A DNA stretch of 50,246 nucleotides from Pseudomonas alkylphenolica (GTDB lineage Bacteria > Pseudomonadota > Gammaproteobacteria > Pseudomonadales > Pseudomonadaceae), in NCBI RefSeq assembly GCF_016009175.1, contig NZ_JADUCM010000037.1, positions 1 through 50,246 of the forward strand. Reading direction: 5' to 3'. The position numbers were made by a program, and so were the translations under genes. This document shows positions 32,154-40,418 of this stretch, one piece after another. How positions within the stretch are numbered: the stretch's first letter is position 1; each line of letters opens with the position of its first letter. The notes beneath the pieces were generated by a model that saw only the letters and a list, made by a program, of their open reading frames with translations, searched no databases and had not been told where the DNA came from.

Positions 32154-33707
32154 CTAGACCCTGAATCGTGCTACCAGCGCTTGCAGCTCGCCACCCAGGC
32201 GCGCCAGCTCCACTGACGAGGCGGCGGTCTGTTGGGAGGCGGTTGAAGACTGTTCCGCCACATCCCGCACACTGAGCACGCTGCGGTTGATCGATTCGGC
32301 CACGGCGCTTTGCTGTTCGGCGGCGGTGGCGATCTGCAGGTTCATGCTCTGGATGCTGGTCACGGTCTGGGTGATGGCTTGCAGCTCGATACCCGCTTCA
32401 TTGGCCAGCGCCACCGTGGTGCCGACCATTTCGTGACTGCTATGCATCATCTGCGCGGCTTTCTGCGCGCCTTGCTGCAGCGAGACAATCAACGCTTCGA
32501 TCTGGGCTGTGGATTGCTGGGTGCGCTTGGCCAGTGCACGGACTTCGTCGGCCACCACGGCAAATCCGCGTCCGGCGTCGCCTGCCCGTGCCGCTTCAAT
32601 CGCGGCGTTGAGGGCCAGCAGGTTGGTTTGCTCGGCCACGGCGTTGATCACGGTCATCACGCTGCTGATGTGTTCGCTTTCCGTTGATAACTGGTTGACC
32701 GCCTCGGCGGAGCTACCGATGTCGACGGCCAGTTGCCCGATCTGGGCCAGTGCCCGTTGCACCACCTGGTTGCCCTGGTTGGCCTGGCTGTTTGCCTGGC
32801 GGGTGGCTTCGCTGGCCTCTTCGGCATTGCGTGCCACGTCCTGGACGGTAGCGACCATTTCGCTCATGGCTGTGGCCACCTGATCGGTCTCGACCTTTTG
32901 GCTGTTGATGCCGGCGCTGGTTTGCTCGGTGATCGCCGATAGCGCCTCGGCAGCCGTGGACAGTTGGCGAGTGACATTGCCGGCCTGGCCAAGCATTTCG
33001 CGCAGATTGTTGGCGCTTTGCTCCAGCGCCAACAGCAACTGACCGAATTCGTCACGGCGCGGTTCGCTGGCGGCGTGGGTCAGGTCGCCTTCACCGATGC
33101 GCCGGGCGATGTCCACGGCCTGGCGCAACGGTTGGGTGATCTGGCGGATGATCACGGCGCTGATGAGCACGCCGAGTACCAGGGCGCAGAACAGCAGGGC
33201 GAGCATCAGGGTACGGCTGTGGCTGGATTCTTCGTTGCTGTGCTGGTTTTGCAGGGTGATCAGCTGATTGATCGCCTCAAGGCCCCTGTGTACGTTCTCC
33301 AGCAACTGGTCGTGGAGCCGGGCCTGCTCCGGGCTGTTGGCCGTTGCAGCCTGCAGTTGCCGGAATTGCTCCTGGTAGCGCTGCAGGTCGTCCTGGGTGG
33401 CGCGCAGCAGTCGCTGTGAGTCGGCGTCAACCAGGTGCCTGAGGTTTTCATCGAGCAGTTGCCGGGTTTGTTGATGGGCTTGGTTCAACTGATCAACAAA
33501 TACCGCTTCACGGCGCTGTTCGAAGCTCAACTGGGCAGCGCGCATTTCATTGAGGTTGTCGAGGATGTAGTTGACCGATACCAGCCGGTCGGCACGTTGG
33601 GTCAGGGTATTCAGGCTGCTGATGGCAGTGATGGCCAGGAGCACCATCAACACCAGGATGGGGGTGAAGCCGAGCAATAGCTTGATTTTCACTGACAGGT
33701 TTTTCAC
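32154..33707 (-). CDS. Methyl-accepting chemotaxis protein
   Basis: 517 residues from a GTG at 33707, chosen because ACAAGGAG lies 8 bases before it; an in-frame ATG at 33767 has no ribosome site. Membrane helix 1 (~10-30) is followed by a periplasmic four-helix-bundle-type sensor (~31-163, no PAS or Cache signature) and membrane helix 2 (~165-188). HAMP (~190-242) and a signalling domain complete it, with the highly conserved hairpin tip around AGDAGRGFAVVADEVRALAKR. It ends VARFRV without a CheB/CheR-binding pentapeptide, so adaptation probably relies on other receptors. The ligand is unknown. The gene stands alone beside the tRNA cluster. Confidence 0.93.
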   Translation of the reverse strand: MKNLSVKIKLLLGFTPILVLMVLLAITAISSLNTLTQRADRLVSVNYILDNLNEMRAAQLSFEQRREAVFVDQLNQAHQQTRQLLDENLRHLVDADSQRLLRATQDDLQRYQEQFRQLQAATANSPEQARLHDQLLENVHRGLEAINQLITLQNQHSNEESSHSRTLMLALLFCALVLGVLISAVIIRQITQPLRQAVDIARRIGEGDLTHAASEPRRDEFGQLLLALEQSANNLREMLGQAGNVTRQLSTAAEALSAITEQTSAGINSQKVETDQVATAMSEMVATVQDVARNAEEASEATRQANSQANQGNQVVQRALAQIGQLAVDIGSSAEAVNQLSTESEHISSVMTVINAVAEQTNLLALNAAIEAARAGDAGRGFAVVADEVRALAKRTQQSTAQIEALIVSLQQGAQKAAQMMHSSHEMVGTTVALANEAGIELQAITQTVTSIQSMNLQIATAAEQQSAVAESINRSVLSVRDVAEQSSTASQQTAASSVELARLGGELQALVARFRV

Positions 33708-33975
33708 CGGGGTAACTCCTTGTAGTTGTCCGGTCCGGATGGTGGCTACATGCCAGCGTAGTTGCACATTGGCGGGTTAAAAAGTCGGAACCCGGTAGAT
33801 TTCCGCGGAGTGCCGACTGAATGGATACAAGATTTTTCGACCAGCGGCGCCCAAGGCGTTGCGCCTTATTTACGGCCTTATCAAGGATTTTTCCGGGGTG
33901 ATTGCCCGGCTGCGGTTTCAGTGATCCGCCGATGTGTTGCACAATAGGCGTTGATCGTTTTACTCAGGATTTGCA

Positions 33976-34833
33976 ATGTCAAAGTCAACCGTCTTGGGTG
34001 CGCTCGGGCTGGCCCTTGTGCTGGCGGGTGTTTCCGGCTGTTCCTCGAAGAAAGCTGCCATCTACGAACACGAGAATTTCGACGACTCGGGTACCTATTC
34101 GCGCAGCTTTGCGGTTAACGAAGCCAGTACCTGCGAAGCGGCCCGGCGTGCCTTGCTCAGTCAGGGCTACATCATTACCAGCAGCGACGCCGGTCAGGTC
34201 AATGGCAACAAGAGCTTCCAGCAGACGGGCGAATCGCACCTGCAGATCAGCTTCAACGTGGTTTGCGCCCGCGACAGCGGAGACGAGCAGCGCTCGACCA
34301 TGTTCGCCAACGCCCTGCAGGACCGCTATGCGCTGAAAAAGTCCAACACTTCGGCCAGCGTCGGCGTGGGTGTGCTGGGTTCGTTGTCGATGCCCATCGG
34401 CTCGACCGACGATTCGATGGTCAAGGTTGCCAGTGAGACCGTGACCTCGGCCAAGTTCTACGAGCGTTACTTCGCCCTGGTCGAAAGTTTCCTGCCCAAG
34501 GAGCCGAAGAAAAAGATCGCGCTGAAAAAACCGGTCGAAAAACCTGCACCTGAGCTGGGTATCCCCGAGCCTGCGCCGGTGGCAGCTCCCGCCGCCCTTG
34601 CGCCTGTTACGCCCGACGTGCCGGCCACTGAACCTGCACCGGCCCAGCAGGCGGCAACCGTTGAAGCGGCGCCTGCGCCGGTAGTCGATGACAGCGCCGG
34701 CTCCAAACCGGTCGCGCCACCGCTCGATGCAGCCCCGATCAATGTCGAACAGCCCGCGCCACCCAGCGCCGAGCCGGTATCGACGGTAACGCCGGCGGTG
34801 CCGGTCAGCAGCCCGGAGCAAGCACCGCAATAA
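33976..34833 (+). CDS. Lipoprotein, DUF2242-like
   Basis: 285 residues. Lipoprotein signal with lipobox VSGC (Cys ~22) followed by SSKK. Asp is not at +2, so outer-membrane sorting is expected. A folded domain covers ~28-180 (YEHENFDDSGTYSRSF, CEAARRALLSQGYIITSSD, a second Cys in VVCARDSG). I associate this with the DUF2242 family of pseudomonads from memory. After ~180 comes a basic KEPKKKIALKKP stretch and then ~100 residues of Pro/Ala/Glu/Val low complexity, which could span periplasm or bind glycans. Function is unknown. It has its own upstream region and is divergent from the chemoreceptor gene. Confidence 0.78.
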   Translation: MSKSTVLGALGLALVLAGVSGCSSKKAAIYEHENFDDSGTYSRSFAVNEASTCEAARRALLSQGYIITSSDAGQVNGNKSFQQTGESHLQISFNVVCARDSGDEQRSTMFANALQDRYALKKSNTSASVGVGVLGSLSMPIGSTDDSMVKVASETVTSAKFYERYFALVESFLPKEPKKKIALKKPVEKPAPELGIPEPAPVAAPAALAPVTPDVPATEPAPAQQAATVEAAPAPVVDDSAGSKPVAPPLDAAPINVEQPAPPSAEPVSTVTPAVPVSSPEQAPQ

Positions 34834-34961
34834 CCGGGCGGATAAATTTTGCATCTGCTGCTACGTTGTTTTGATACGTGTCATTGTCATTTTTTATTCA
34901 TCGCGGCACTTTAGGCTCGATGACGAATCAATGAATTGAATGAGAAACGACGGAGCAGAAA

Positions 34962-35048
34962 ATGGACGATTATCAAGAAGAACTACTCGAATACCGCGCC
35001 TTTGAACTCGATCCACCCGAGCCTGCCGAAGACGCCACCGAGCTTTAA
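34962..35048 (+). CDS. Small acidic protein, 28 residues (candidate)
   Basis: ATG at 34962 follows GGAG at 7 bases and runs 28 codons to TAA: MDDYQEELLEYRAFELDPPE, then PAEDATEL. It carries 11 acidic residues against one basic, with a helical-looking first half and a Pro-rich second half. Codon use is moderate and the ribosome site is good. It ends two bases before the convergent araC stop. I believe similar tiny ORFs occur at this point in other pseudomonads but cannot verify it. Function unknown. Confidence 0.55.
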   Translation: MDDYQEELLEYRAFELDPPEPAEDATEL

Positions 35049-35050
35049 TC

Positions 35051-36091
35051 TCAGCCGGTACGCCGCTGACTGCGGCGGAACTCCCCGGGGGTCATGCTGT
35101 TCCAGCGCTTGAAGGCGCGCTGGAAGGCCTCGGCCGAGGCAAACCCGAGCAAATACGCGATCTCGCCAAACGCCAGTTCCGTGTCGCGGATGTAGGCCAT
35201 GGCCAGGTCGCGGCGCGTGTCATTGAGAATCGCGCGAAACTGCGTGCCTTCCTCGGCCAGCTTGCGCCGCAATGTCCAGGTTGGCAGTTGCAGGTGCCGT
35301 GCCACTTCCTCCAGATCAGGCTCCCGTCCGCCATTGAGCAGCGGCCCCAGCAAGTGGGCAATTCGCTCGCTCAGGCTGCGGATGCGGGTGCGTTGTTCCA
35401 GTTCCGTTTCACATAACTTGAGCAGGTGCTGCCAGGTGCTTGGGCAGTGCGTGGGGTTGCGCAGGGCGAGGCTCGCACGGCTCAGGCGCAACTGATTGGT
35501 CTGTGCGCCAAACTGCACCGGGCTTGTGCACAACGCCTGGTAGTGGCTGGCGTAGGGCGGCGCCTCGAATTCTATCTCCATCCGTTCGGCCATCAGCGTG
35601 ACCCCGGCCAGACTCGACAGTTGTGCCAGCCAGCCAGACAACAGCGAATCCACCACAAAGCGGTTGTAGGTGTTGTATGGGCTGATGGAGTAAAAACGCA
35701 GCCAGGCGCCGCTGGCGTCTTCTTCAAAGCTCGAGTGGCCGCGATAATTGGCGGCATACAGTGGCTCAAAGCGCAGCAAGGTGCGGGCCGCCACACCCAC
35801 GGTGGGGGCCGGGGCGGCGGTGACGCCTGCCAGGCCGGCCGGGCTCAGGCGGCTGATCTGGCCCATGTGCAAGCCCCGCGCCGGATCGCCGGTCATCTCG
35901 ATGGCGGCATGGCCCAGGTGCATGTAGCGCGGGATCGACAGGCGCGCCCCGGCTTCAGCCAGGCGTTCACTGTCCAGTCCATAGCGCTCCAGCAGCGCTG
36001 TGGGCTCGATGCCGCGTTGCTGCAGGGTTTCGCTCAGGCTCTGGACGAAACCGACAGACAGGTCTCCCAGGCGCATCCGTGGACGGTTCAT
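35051..36091 (-). CDS. AraC-family transcriptional regulator
   Basis: 346 residues. The N-terminal two thirds match the 'arabinose-binding-like' ligand domain found in OruR/ArgR-type AraC regulators (LSETLQQRGIEPTALLERYGL, GHAAIEMTGDPARGLHMG, YAANYRGHSSFEEDASGAWL). The C-terminal double HTH (~245-340) is clear: VARHLQLPTWTLRRKLAEEG, then IAYLLGFASAEAFQRAFKRW and MTPGEFRR. It lies 7 bases downstream of the nitrilase-like gene on the same strand. fadH lies divergently beyond that, so fadH or fatty-acid-related genes are possible targets. The inducer is unknown. Confidence 0.9.
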   Translation of the reverse strand: MNRPRMRLGDLSVGFVQSLSETLQQRGIEPTALLERYGLDSERLAEAGARLSIPRYMHLGHAAIEMTGDPARGLHMGQISRLSPAGLAGVTAAPAPTVGVAARTLLRFEPLYAANYRGHSSFEEDASGAWLRFYSISPYNTYNRFVVDSLLSGWLAQLSSLAGVTLMAERMEIEFEAPPYASHYQALCTSPVQFGAQTNQLRLSRASLALRNPTHCPSTWQHLLKLCETELEQRTRIRSLSERIAHLLGPLLNGGREPDLEEVARHLQLPTWTLRRKLAEEGTQFRAILNDTRRDLAMAYIRDTELAFGEIAYLLGFASAEAFQRAFKRWNSMTPGEFRRSQRRTG

Positions 36092-36098
36092 GCCGGGC

Positions 36099-37220
36099 CT
36101 ACAGCCACAGGTTCAGCAGGCGAGCGCCAGCAGCGCGGGTACCGCTCAGGTGGACGCCGGCGCGGCTGGCAAAGCCCTGGCCGTCGGCGACTTCGTCCCA
36201 GAAGCGCCCACGCAGGAACACGCTCATGCTGCTAACTCCTGTGGGATTGGCGTTGAGCGTCAACTGTTGCCAGGCCTGGGCTTCGCTGACTTCGCCGGGT
36301 TTGATAGGCAGGGTGGCGGCCAGGGGTTGGTGGCGATTGCCGCGCCACGGTCCGTTCCAGCTGTCTTTGCCGGCCAGGAACGCCGGGTTGGCGATCAGTT
36401 GCGCGGATTGATTGACCAGCTGTTGCTGGTTGCTCGGGTACCAGCTGTCGCTGCCGATCAACACCCCCAGGCGCCCGGCGGGGGTTTGCAGCACTTGTGG
36501 TGGCTGGTCGGTGCCGCTGCTGATAAAGCGCCGCACTTCGCCGTCCGGGTGTTGTTGCAGTTGCGGCTGGCCAAGCACCGAGCCGTCGCCTGCAAATACC
36601 AGGCTGCTGTTGTACAAGGCGCCTGAACCGATTTTCAGGATGCCGCGCTCAACGTAAGGGGAGGGCAGGACAATCGAGCCTGCGACCAGGGTGACTCCGA
36701 ACTCTTTGGCCAGGCCACTGAACAGTTGCTGGTAGTCGCTGGCCATTTGCTGCGCCTTCATGCGCAGGTGAGCATCGGCACGGCGGTCATCGCCCTCGGC
36801 GCCGAGCATGGCCAGGCCGTAGCTGAGCGGGTTGCTCAGTTCCAGCCACTGCAAGGCTTCACGGCGCTGGGTGACCTGGTACAGCTCGTTTTTCTCGCCC
36901 CGGGCCCAGAGCCAGGTGCCGATGTGCTCGGGCAGGATGACCACGGTGCGGGCATTGATCAGGCCTTGCGCACGAGCTTGCTCAAGATAGGCGGCCAGTT
37001 TGCGGTGCAGGCGTTGCAGGTTCTGGTAATCACCGGGATACAGTTGCGGTTCGACCCCGAGCAGATTGCCGTGGTCGGCGGGTACGCCTTCGCTCAGGGT
37101 CAGTTCGACGCGCAGGTCTGACAGGTAATGGCCGGTAGGTCGTTGCCCGGTCCAGAACCCGTAGCCGCACAGTGCCGCAATGATGACCAGCGCCAGGGCG
37201 CCCAACAGGAGTTTTCGCAT
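36099..37220 (-). CDS. Membrane-anchored nitrilase-like protein with degenerate active site
   Basis: 373 residues. An N-terminal uncleaved-looking membrane anchor (LLLGALALVIIAALCGYGFW) leads to a carbon-nitrogen hydrolase fold outside the membrane. The family order can be followed: ILPEHIG (Glu98 of the triad), GALYNSSLVFAGDGSVLGQ, then GRLGVLIGSDSWYPS and LIANPAFL. In active enzymes the Lys comes just after the GxxLG segment and the nucleophilic Cys sits in GxxICxD. Here the Lys position reads PQLQQ, and the Cys is replaced by Gly256 (LIGSD). Amidase activity is therefore unlikely. It precedes araC by 7 bases, suggesting a sensor or scaffold role tied to that regulator. That link is inference. 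Confidence 0.8.
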   Translation of the reverse strand: MRKLLLGALALVIIAALCGYGFWTGQRPTGHYLSDLRVELTLSEGVPADHGNLLGVEPQLYPGDYQNLQRLHRKLAAYLEQARAQGLINARTVVILPEHIGTWLWARGEKNELYQVTQRREALQWLELSNPLSYGLAMLGAEGDDRRADAHLRMKAQQMASDYQQLFSGLAKEFGVTLVAGSIVLPSPYVERGILKIGSGALYNSSLVFAGDGSVLGQPQLQQHPDGEVRRFISSGTDQPPQVLQTPAGRLGVLIGSDSWYPSNQQQLVNQSAQLIANPAFLAGKDSWNGPWRGNRHQPLAATLPIKPGEVSEAQAWQQLTLNANPTGVSSMSVFLRGRFWDEVADGQGFASRAGVHLSGTRAAGARLLNLWL

Positions 37221-37281
37221 GAATCAGCACAGCACCAGCAAGGGATTCGGTCATTAGGGTAGACCCCGCGTGCAGTAGGAT

Positions 37282-37324
37282 CAATAACTTGTAACTTTCG
37301 GTTATTGAGCCGGGAGCGCTGGCT
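37282..37324. promoter_or_regulatory. Inverted repeats in the nitrilase-like/fadH intergenic region
   Basis: CAATAAC (37282-37288) is the inverse of GTTATTG (37301-37307), and GAGCC/GGCTC (37305-37324) follows directly. The 192-base divergent gap must hold both promoters, and these repeats are candidate operator sites for AraC or another regulator. Confidence 0.35.
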
Positions 37325-37412
37325 CATTAATGTCGGCCACAGATAACTGACGGGCTCCGCTCACTGAGCGAGGTGCCCGCATCCCGTGATTAAGTCTGTT
37401 GTGGAGTTCACT

Positions 37413-39449
37413 ATGGCCGCCGCTCGTTACCCGCACCTGCTCGCCCCGCTGGATCTGGGCTTCACCACCCTGCGCAACCGCACCCTGATGGGCTCGATGC
37501 ACACCGGCCTGGAGGAAAAGCCCGGTGGTTTCGAGCGCATGGCTGCTTATTTTGCCGAGCGTGCACGTGGCGGTGTCGGCCTGATGGTCACCGGCGGCAT
37601 CGGCCCTAACGTAGAGGGCGGCGTGTATTCTGGTGCGGCCAAGTTGAGCACCCCGGAAGAAGCCGACAAGCACCGTATCGTTACCCGTGCCGTACACGAG
37701 GCGGGCGGCAAGATCTGCATGCAGATTCTCCACGCCGGTCGCTATGCCTACAGCCCGAAGTCGGTAGCACCGAGTGCCATCCAGGCGCCGATCAACCCGT
37801 TCAAGCCGCGCGAGCTGGATGAAGAGGGTATCGAGAAGCAGATTCAGGACTTCGTCAATTGCTCGGTGCTGGCACAAACCGCCGAGTACGACGGCGTCGA
37901 AATCATGGGGTCGGAAGGTTACTTCATCAACCAGTTCCTGGCCGCGCATACCAACCAGCGCACCGATCGCTGGGGTGGCAGCTATGAAAACCGCATGCGC
38001 CTGGCGGTAGAGATCGTCAGCCGGGTGCGTGAGGCGGTCGGCCCGAACTTCATCATCATCTTCCGCCTGTCGATGCTCGACCTGATTGAGGGTGGGAGCA
38101 ACTGGGAAGAGATCGTGCAACTGGCCCAGGCGATCGAGAAAGCCGGTGCGACGATCATCAACACCGGCATCGGCTGGCACGAAGCGCGCATTCCGACGAT
38201 CGCCACCAAAGTGCCTCGCGCCGCGTTCAGTAAGGTCACGGCCAAGCTGCGTGGCGCCGTACAGATTCCGTTGATCACCACCAACCGCATCAACACCCCG
38301 GAGGTGGCCGAGCAGATTCTGGCCGATGGCGATGCCGACATGGTCTCCATGGCGCGGCCTTTCCTTGCCGACCCGGACTTCGTCAACAAAGCCGCTGCCG
38401 GCCGCAGTGACGAGATCAACACCTGCATTGGCTGCAACCAGGCCTGTCTGGACCACACTTTCGGCGGCAAGCTGACCAGCTGCCTGGTCAACCCGCGTGC
38501 CTGCCATGAAACCGAGCTCAATTACCTGCCGGTTACCCAGGTCAAACAGATCGCTGTGGTCGGTGCCGGCCCTGCCGGCCTTGCGGCGGCCACCGTGGCT
38601 GCCGAACGCGGTCATCAGGTGACACTGTTCGATTCAGCCAGCGAGATCGGTGGTCAGTTCAACGTCGCCAAACGCGTGCCGGGCAAGGAAGAGTTTTATG
38701 AAACCCTGCGCTACTTCAAGCGCAAGTTGCAGACCACGGGCGTCGAGGTGTGCCTGAACACCCGTGTCGATGTCGAGCAACTGGCGGCAGGTGGTTATGA
38801 CGAAATCATCCTGGCTACGGGGATCGCACCGCGTTTGCCGGCGATTCCGGGCATCGAGCACAGCAAAGTGCTGAGCTACCTGGACGTGCTGCTTGAGCGC
38901 AAACCGGTCGGGCAGAAAGTCGCGGTGATCGGTGCCGGTGGCATCGGTTTTGACGTCTCCGAGTTCCTCGTCCACCAAGGCAAGGCCACCAGCCAGGACC
39001 GCGAAGCATTCTGGAAGGAGTGGGGCATCGACACGGCGCTAGAGGCACGTGGCGGGGTGGCCGGCGTCAAGGCGCAGCCGCATGCTCCGGCACGTGAGGT
39101 GTTCCTGCTGCAACGCAAAAAGACCAAGGTCGGCGACGGCCTTGGCAAGACCACGGGCTGGATTCACCGTACCGGCCTGAAAAACAAGCAGGTGCAGATG
39201 CTCAACAGCGTCGAGTACCTGGGCATCGACGATGCCGGCCTGCATATCCGCATTGCCGAAGGCGAGCCGCAGGTGCTGCCTGTGGATAACGTGGTGATCT
39301 GTGCCGGTCAGGACCCGCTGCGTGAGTTGCATGACGGGCTGCAGGCGGCGGGTCAGTCGGTGCACCTGATCGGCGGCGCTGATGTCGCGGCTGAACTGGA
39401 TGCCAAGCGGGCCATCAACCAGGGCTCGCGCCTCGCTGCCGAGCTCTGA
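37413..39449 (+). CDS. fadH: 2,4-dienoyl-CoA reductase (NADPH)
   Basis: Flavo-iron-sulfur enzyme that reduces 2,4-dienoyl-CoA made during beta-oxidation of unsaturated fatty acids. 678 residues. The N-terminal old-yellow-enzyme TIM barrel binds FMN (~1-330; SMHTGLEE, QILHAGRYAYSP, GSEGYFINQFLAAHTNQR). The 4Fe-4S cysteines follow in CIGCNQACLDH...SCLVNPRAC (~342-365), then FAD/NADPH domains with VVGAGPAGLAAATVA and VIGAGGIGFDVSEF. The start at 37413 has GTGGAG before it; the in-frame ATG at 37386 does not. Related enzymes such as DgcA-type demethylases exist, but the AAHTNQRTDRWGGSYENR and cluster spacing fit FadH well. Confidence 0.93.
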   Translation: MAAARYPHLLAPLDLGFTTLRNRTLMGSMHTGLEEKPGGFERMAAYFAERARGGVGLMVTGGIGPNVEGGVYSGAAKLSTPEEADKHRIVTRAVHEAGGKICMQILHAGRYAYSPKSVAPSAIQAPINPFKPRELDEEGIEKQIQDFVNCSVLAQTAEYDGVEIMGSEGYFINQFLAAHTNQRTDRWGGSYENRMRLAVEIVSRVREAVGPNFIIIFRLSMLDLIEGGSNWEEIVQLAQAIEKAGATIINTGIGWHEARIPTIATKVPRAAFSKVTAKLRGAVQIPLITTNRINTPEVAEQILADGDADMVSMARPFLADPDFVNKAAAGRSDEINTCIGCNQACLDHTFGGKLTSCLVNPRACHETELNYLPVTQVKQIAVVGAGPAGLAAATVAAERGHQVTLFDSASEIGGQFNVAKRVPGKEEFYETLRYFKRKLQTTGVEVCLNTRVDVEQLAAGGYDEIILATGIAPRLPAIPGIEHSKVLSYLDVLLERKPVGQKVAVIGAGGIGFDVSEFLVHQGKATSQDREAFWKEWGIDTALEARGGVAGVKAQPHAPAREVFLLQRKKTKVGDGLGKTTGWIHRTGLKNKQVQMLNSVEYLGIDDAGLHIRIAEGEPQVLPVDNVVICAGQDPLRELHDGLQAAGQSVHLIGGADVAAELDAKRAINQGSRLAAEL

Positions 39450-39491
39450 GTACGGCGCGCAGCGGGGTGCAGACCCTGCTGCGCTGCTAAA

Positions 39492-39511
39492 CTGCCGCCT
39501 CCTTGCGGCAG
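39492..39511 (+). promoter_or_regulatory. Hairpin just before the PLP deaminase-family start codon
   Basis: CTGCCGC-CTCCTT-GCGGCAG is a perfect 7-base stem ending 10 bases before ATG 39522. It occupies the place where a Shine-Dalgarno is expected, and none is obvious after it. It may be a fadH terminator remnant without T run, or may limit translation of the next gene. Confidence 0.4.
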
Positions 39512-39521
39512 TGATCCCTGT

Positions 39522-40418
39522 ATGACCGGTTTTGATGCGCTTCCTGATGCTCCACTGCACCGCTTGACACCGGACTGGCTACGCCCTTTCGGTGTCGAGT
39601 TGGCGGTGTTGCGCCTGGACCTGATTGATCCCCTGATCAGCGGCAACAAGTGGTTCAAGCTGCTGGAGCACCTGCGCCTGGCGCAACAGGCCGGCGCTCC
39701 GGGCGTTATCAGCCTTGGCGGGGCGCACTCCAATCACCTGCATGCCCTGGCGGCGGCCGGCAAACGCTTCGGCTTTGCCACCGCCGGCTTGTTGCGCGGC
39801 CATGCCCAGGACACACCCACCGTCCGAGACCTGCTGGCTTTTGGCATGCACCTGCACTGGCTCGGCTACGGCGGCTATCGGGCGCGCCATCAGGCCGATT
39901 TCTGGTTGCCATGGCAGCAGCACTATCCCGGCTGGCACTGTGTACCGGAAGGCGGTGGCGGCCCACTGGGCGCCAAAGGCTGTGCCTTGATCGTCACGCA
40001 GGCGAAGCAGCAGTTGGCAAAGGTGGGCTGGGCGGATTATGACGGCTGGTGGCTGGCCGCAGGCACCGGTACCACGTTGGCGGGGCTGGTGCTGGCCGAA
40101 CAGGGCGAGCATCCGGTACATGGGGCGCTGGCCGTGCCTGCCGGTCACGGCGTGGCGGAGCAGGTCGAGGCGTTGGCTGGCGGTAGCGGCTACCGCCTGT
40201 ACGACGCCAGCCGGGGGGGATTTGCCAAGGTGGACGAGGCGTTGCTGGCGTTCATCGATGCCAGCGAGGCGGAATCCGCCATGCCGCTGGAACCGCTCTA
40301 CACCGGCAAGGCATTGATGGCGCTGCGCGAACAGGTTGAAGCGGGTGCCTTTGCCCCCGGCACACGCCTGATCTTCCTGCACAGCGGCGGCCTGCAGGGC
40401 CGCCGCGGCTTTGTCTAG
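39522..40418 (+). CDS. PLP-dependent enzyme, ACC deaminase/D-cysteine desulfhydrase family
   Basis: 298 residues, slightly shorter than typical members (~325-340). The PLP-lysine region is LISGNKWFKL (38-47) and the substrate-side motif is SLGGAHSNHLHALAAAGKRFG. A glycine-rich phosphate loop is seen in AAGTGTTLAGLVLA. The N-terminus is compact and lacks the usual first helices, so an earlier start was checked, but no in-frame alternative is seen. True ACC deaminases need specific Glu/Tyr residues that I cannot place, so a D-amino-acid desulfhydrase or ammonia-lyase role is as likely. It follows fadH by 72 bases and its stop overlaps the convergent cytochrome gene. Confidence 0.83.
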   Translation: MTGFDALPDAPLHRLTPDWLRPFGVELAVLRLDLIDPLISGNKWFKLLEHLRLAQQAGAPGVISLGGAHSNHLHALAAAGKRFGFATAGLLRGHAQDTPTVRDLLAFGMHLHWLGYGGYRARHQADFWLPWQQHYPGWHCVPEGGGGPLGAKGCALIVTQAKQQLAKVGWADYDGWWLAAGTGTTLAGLVLAEQGEHPVHGALAVPAGHGVAEQVEALAGGSGYRLYDASRGGFAKVDEALLAFIDASEAESAMPLEPLYTGKALMALREQVEAGAFAPGTRLIFLHSGGLQGRRGFV

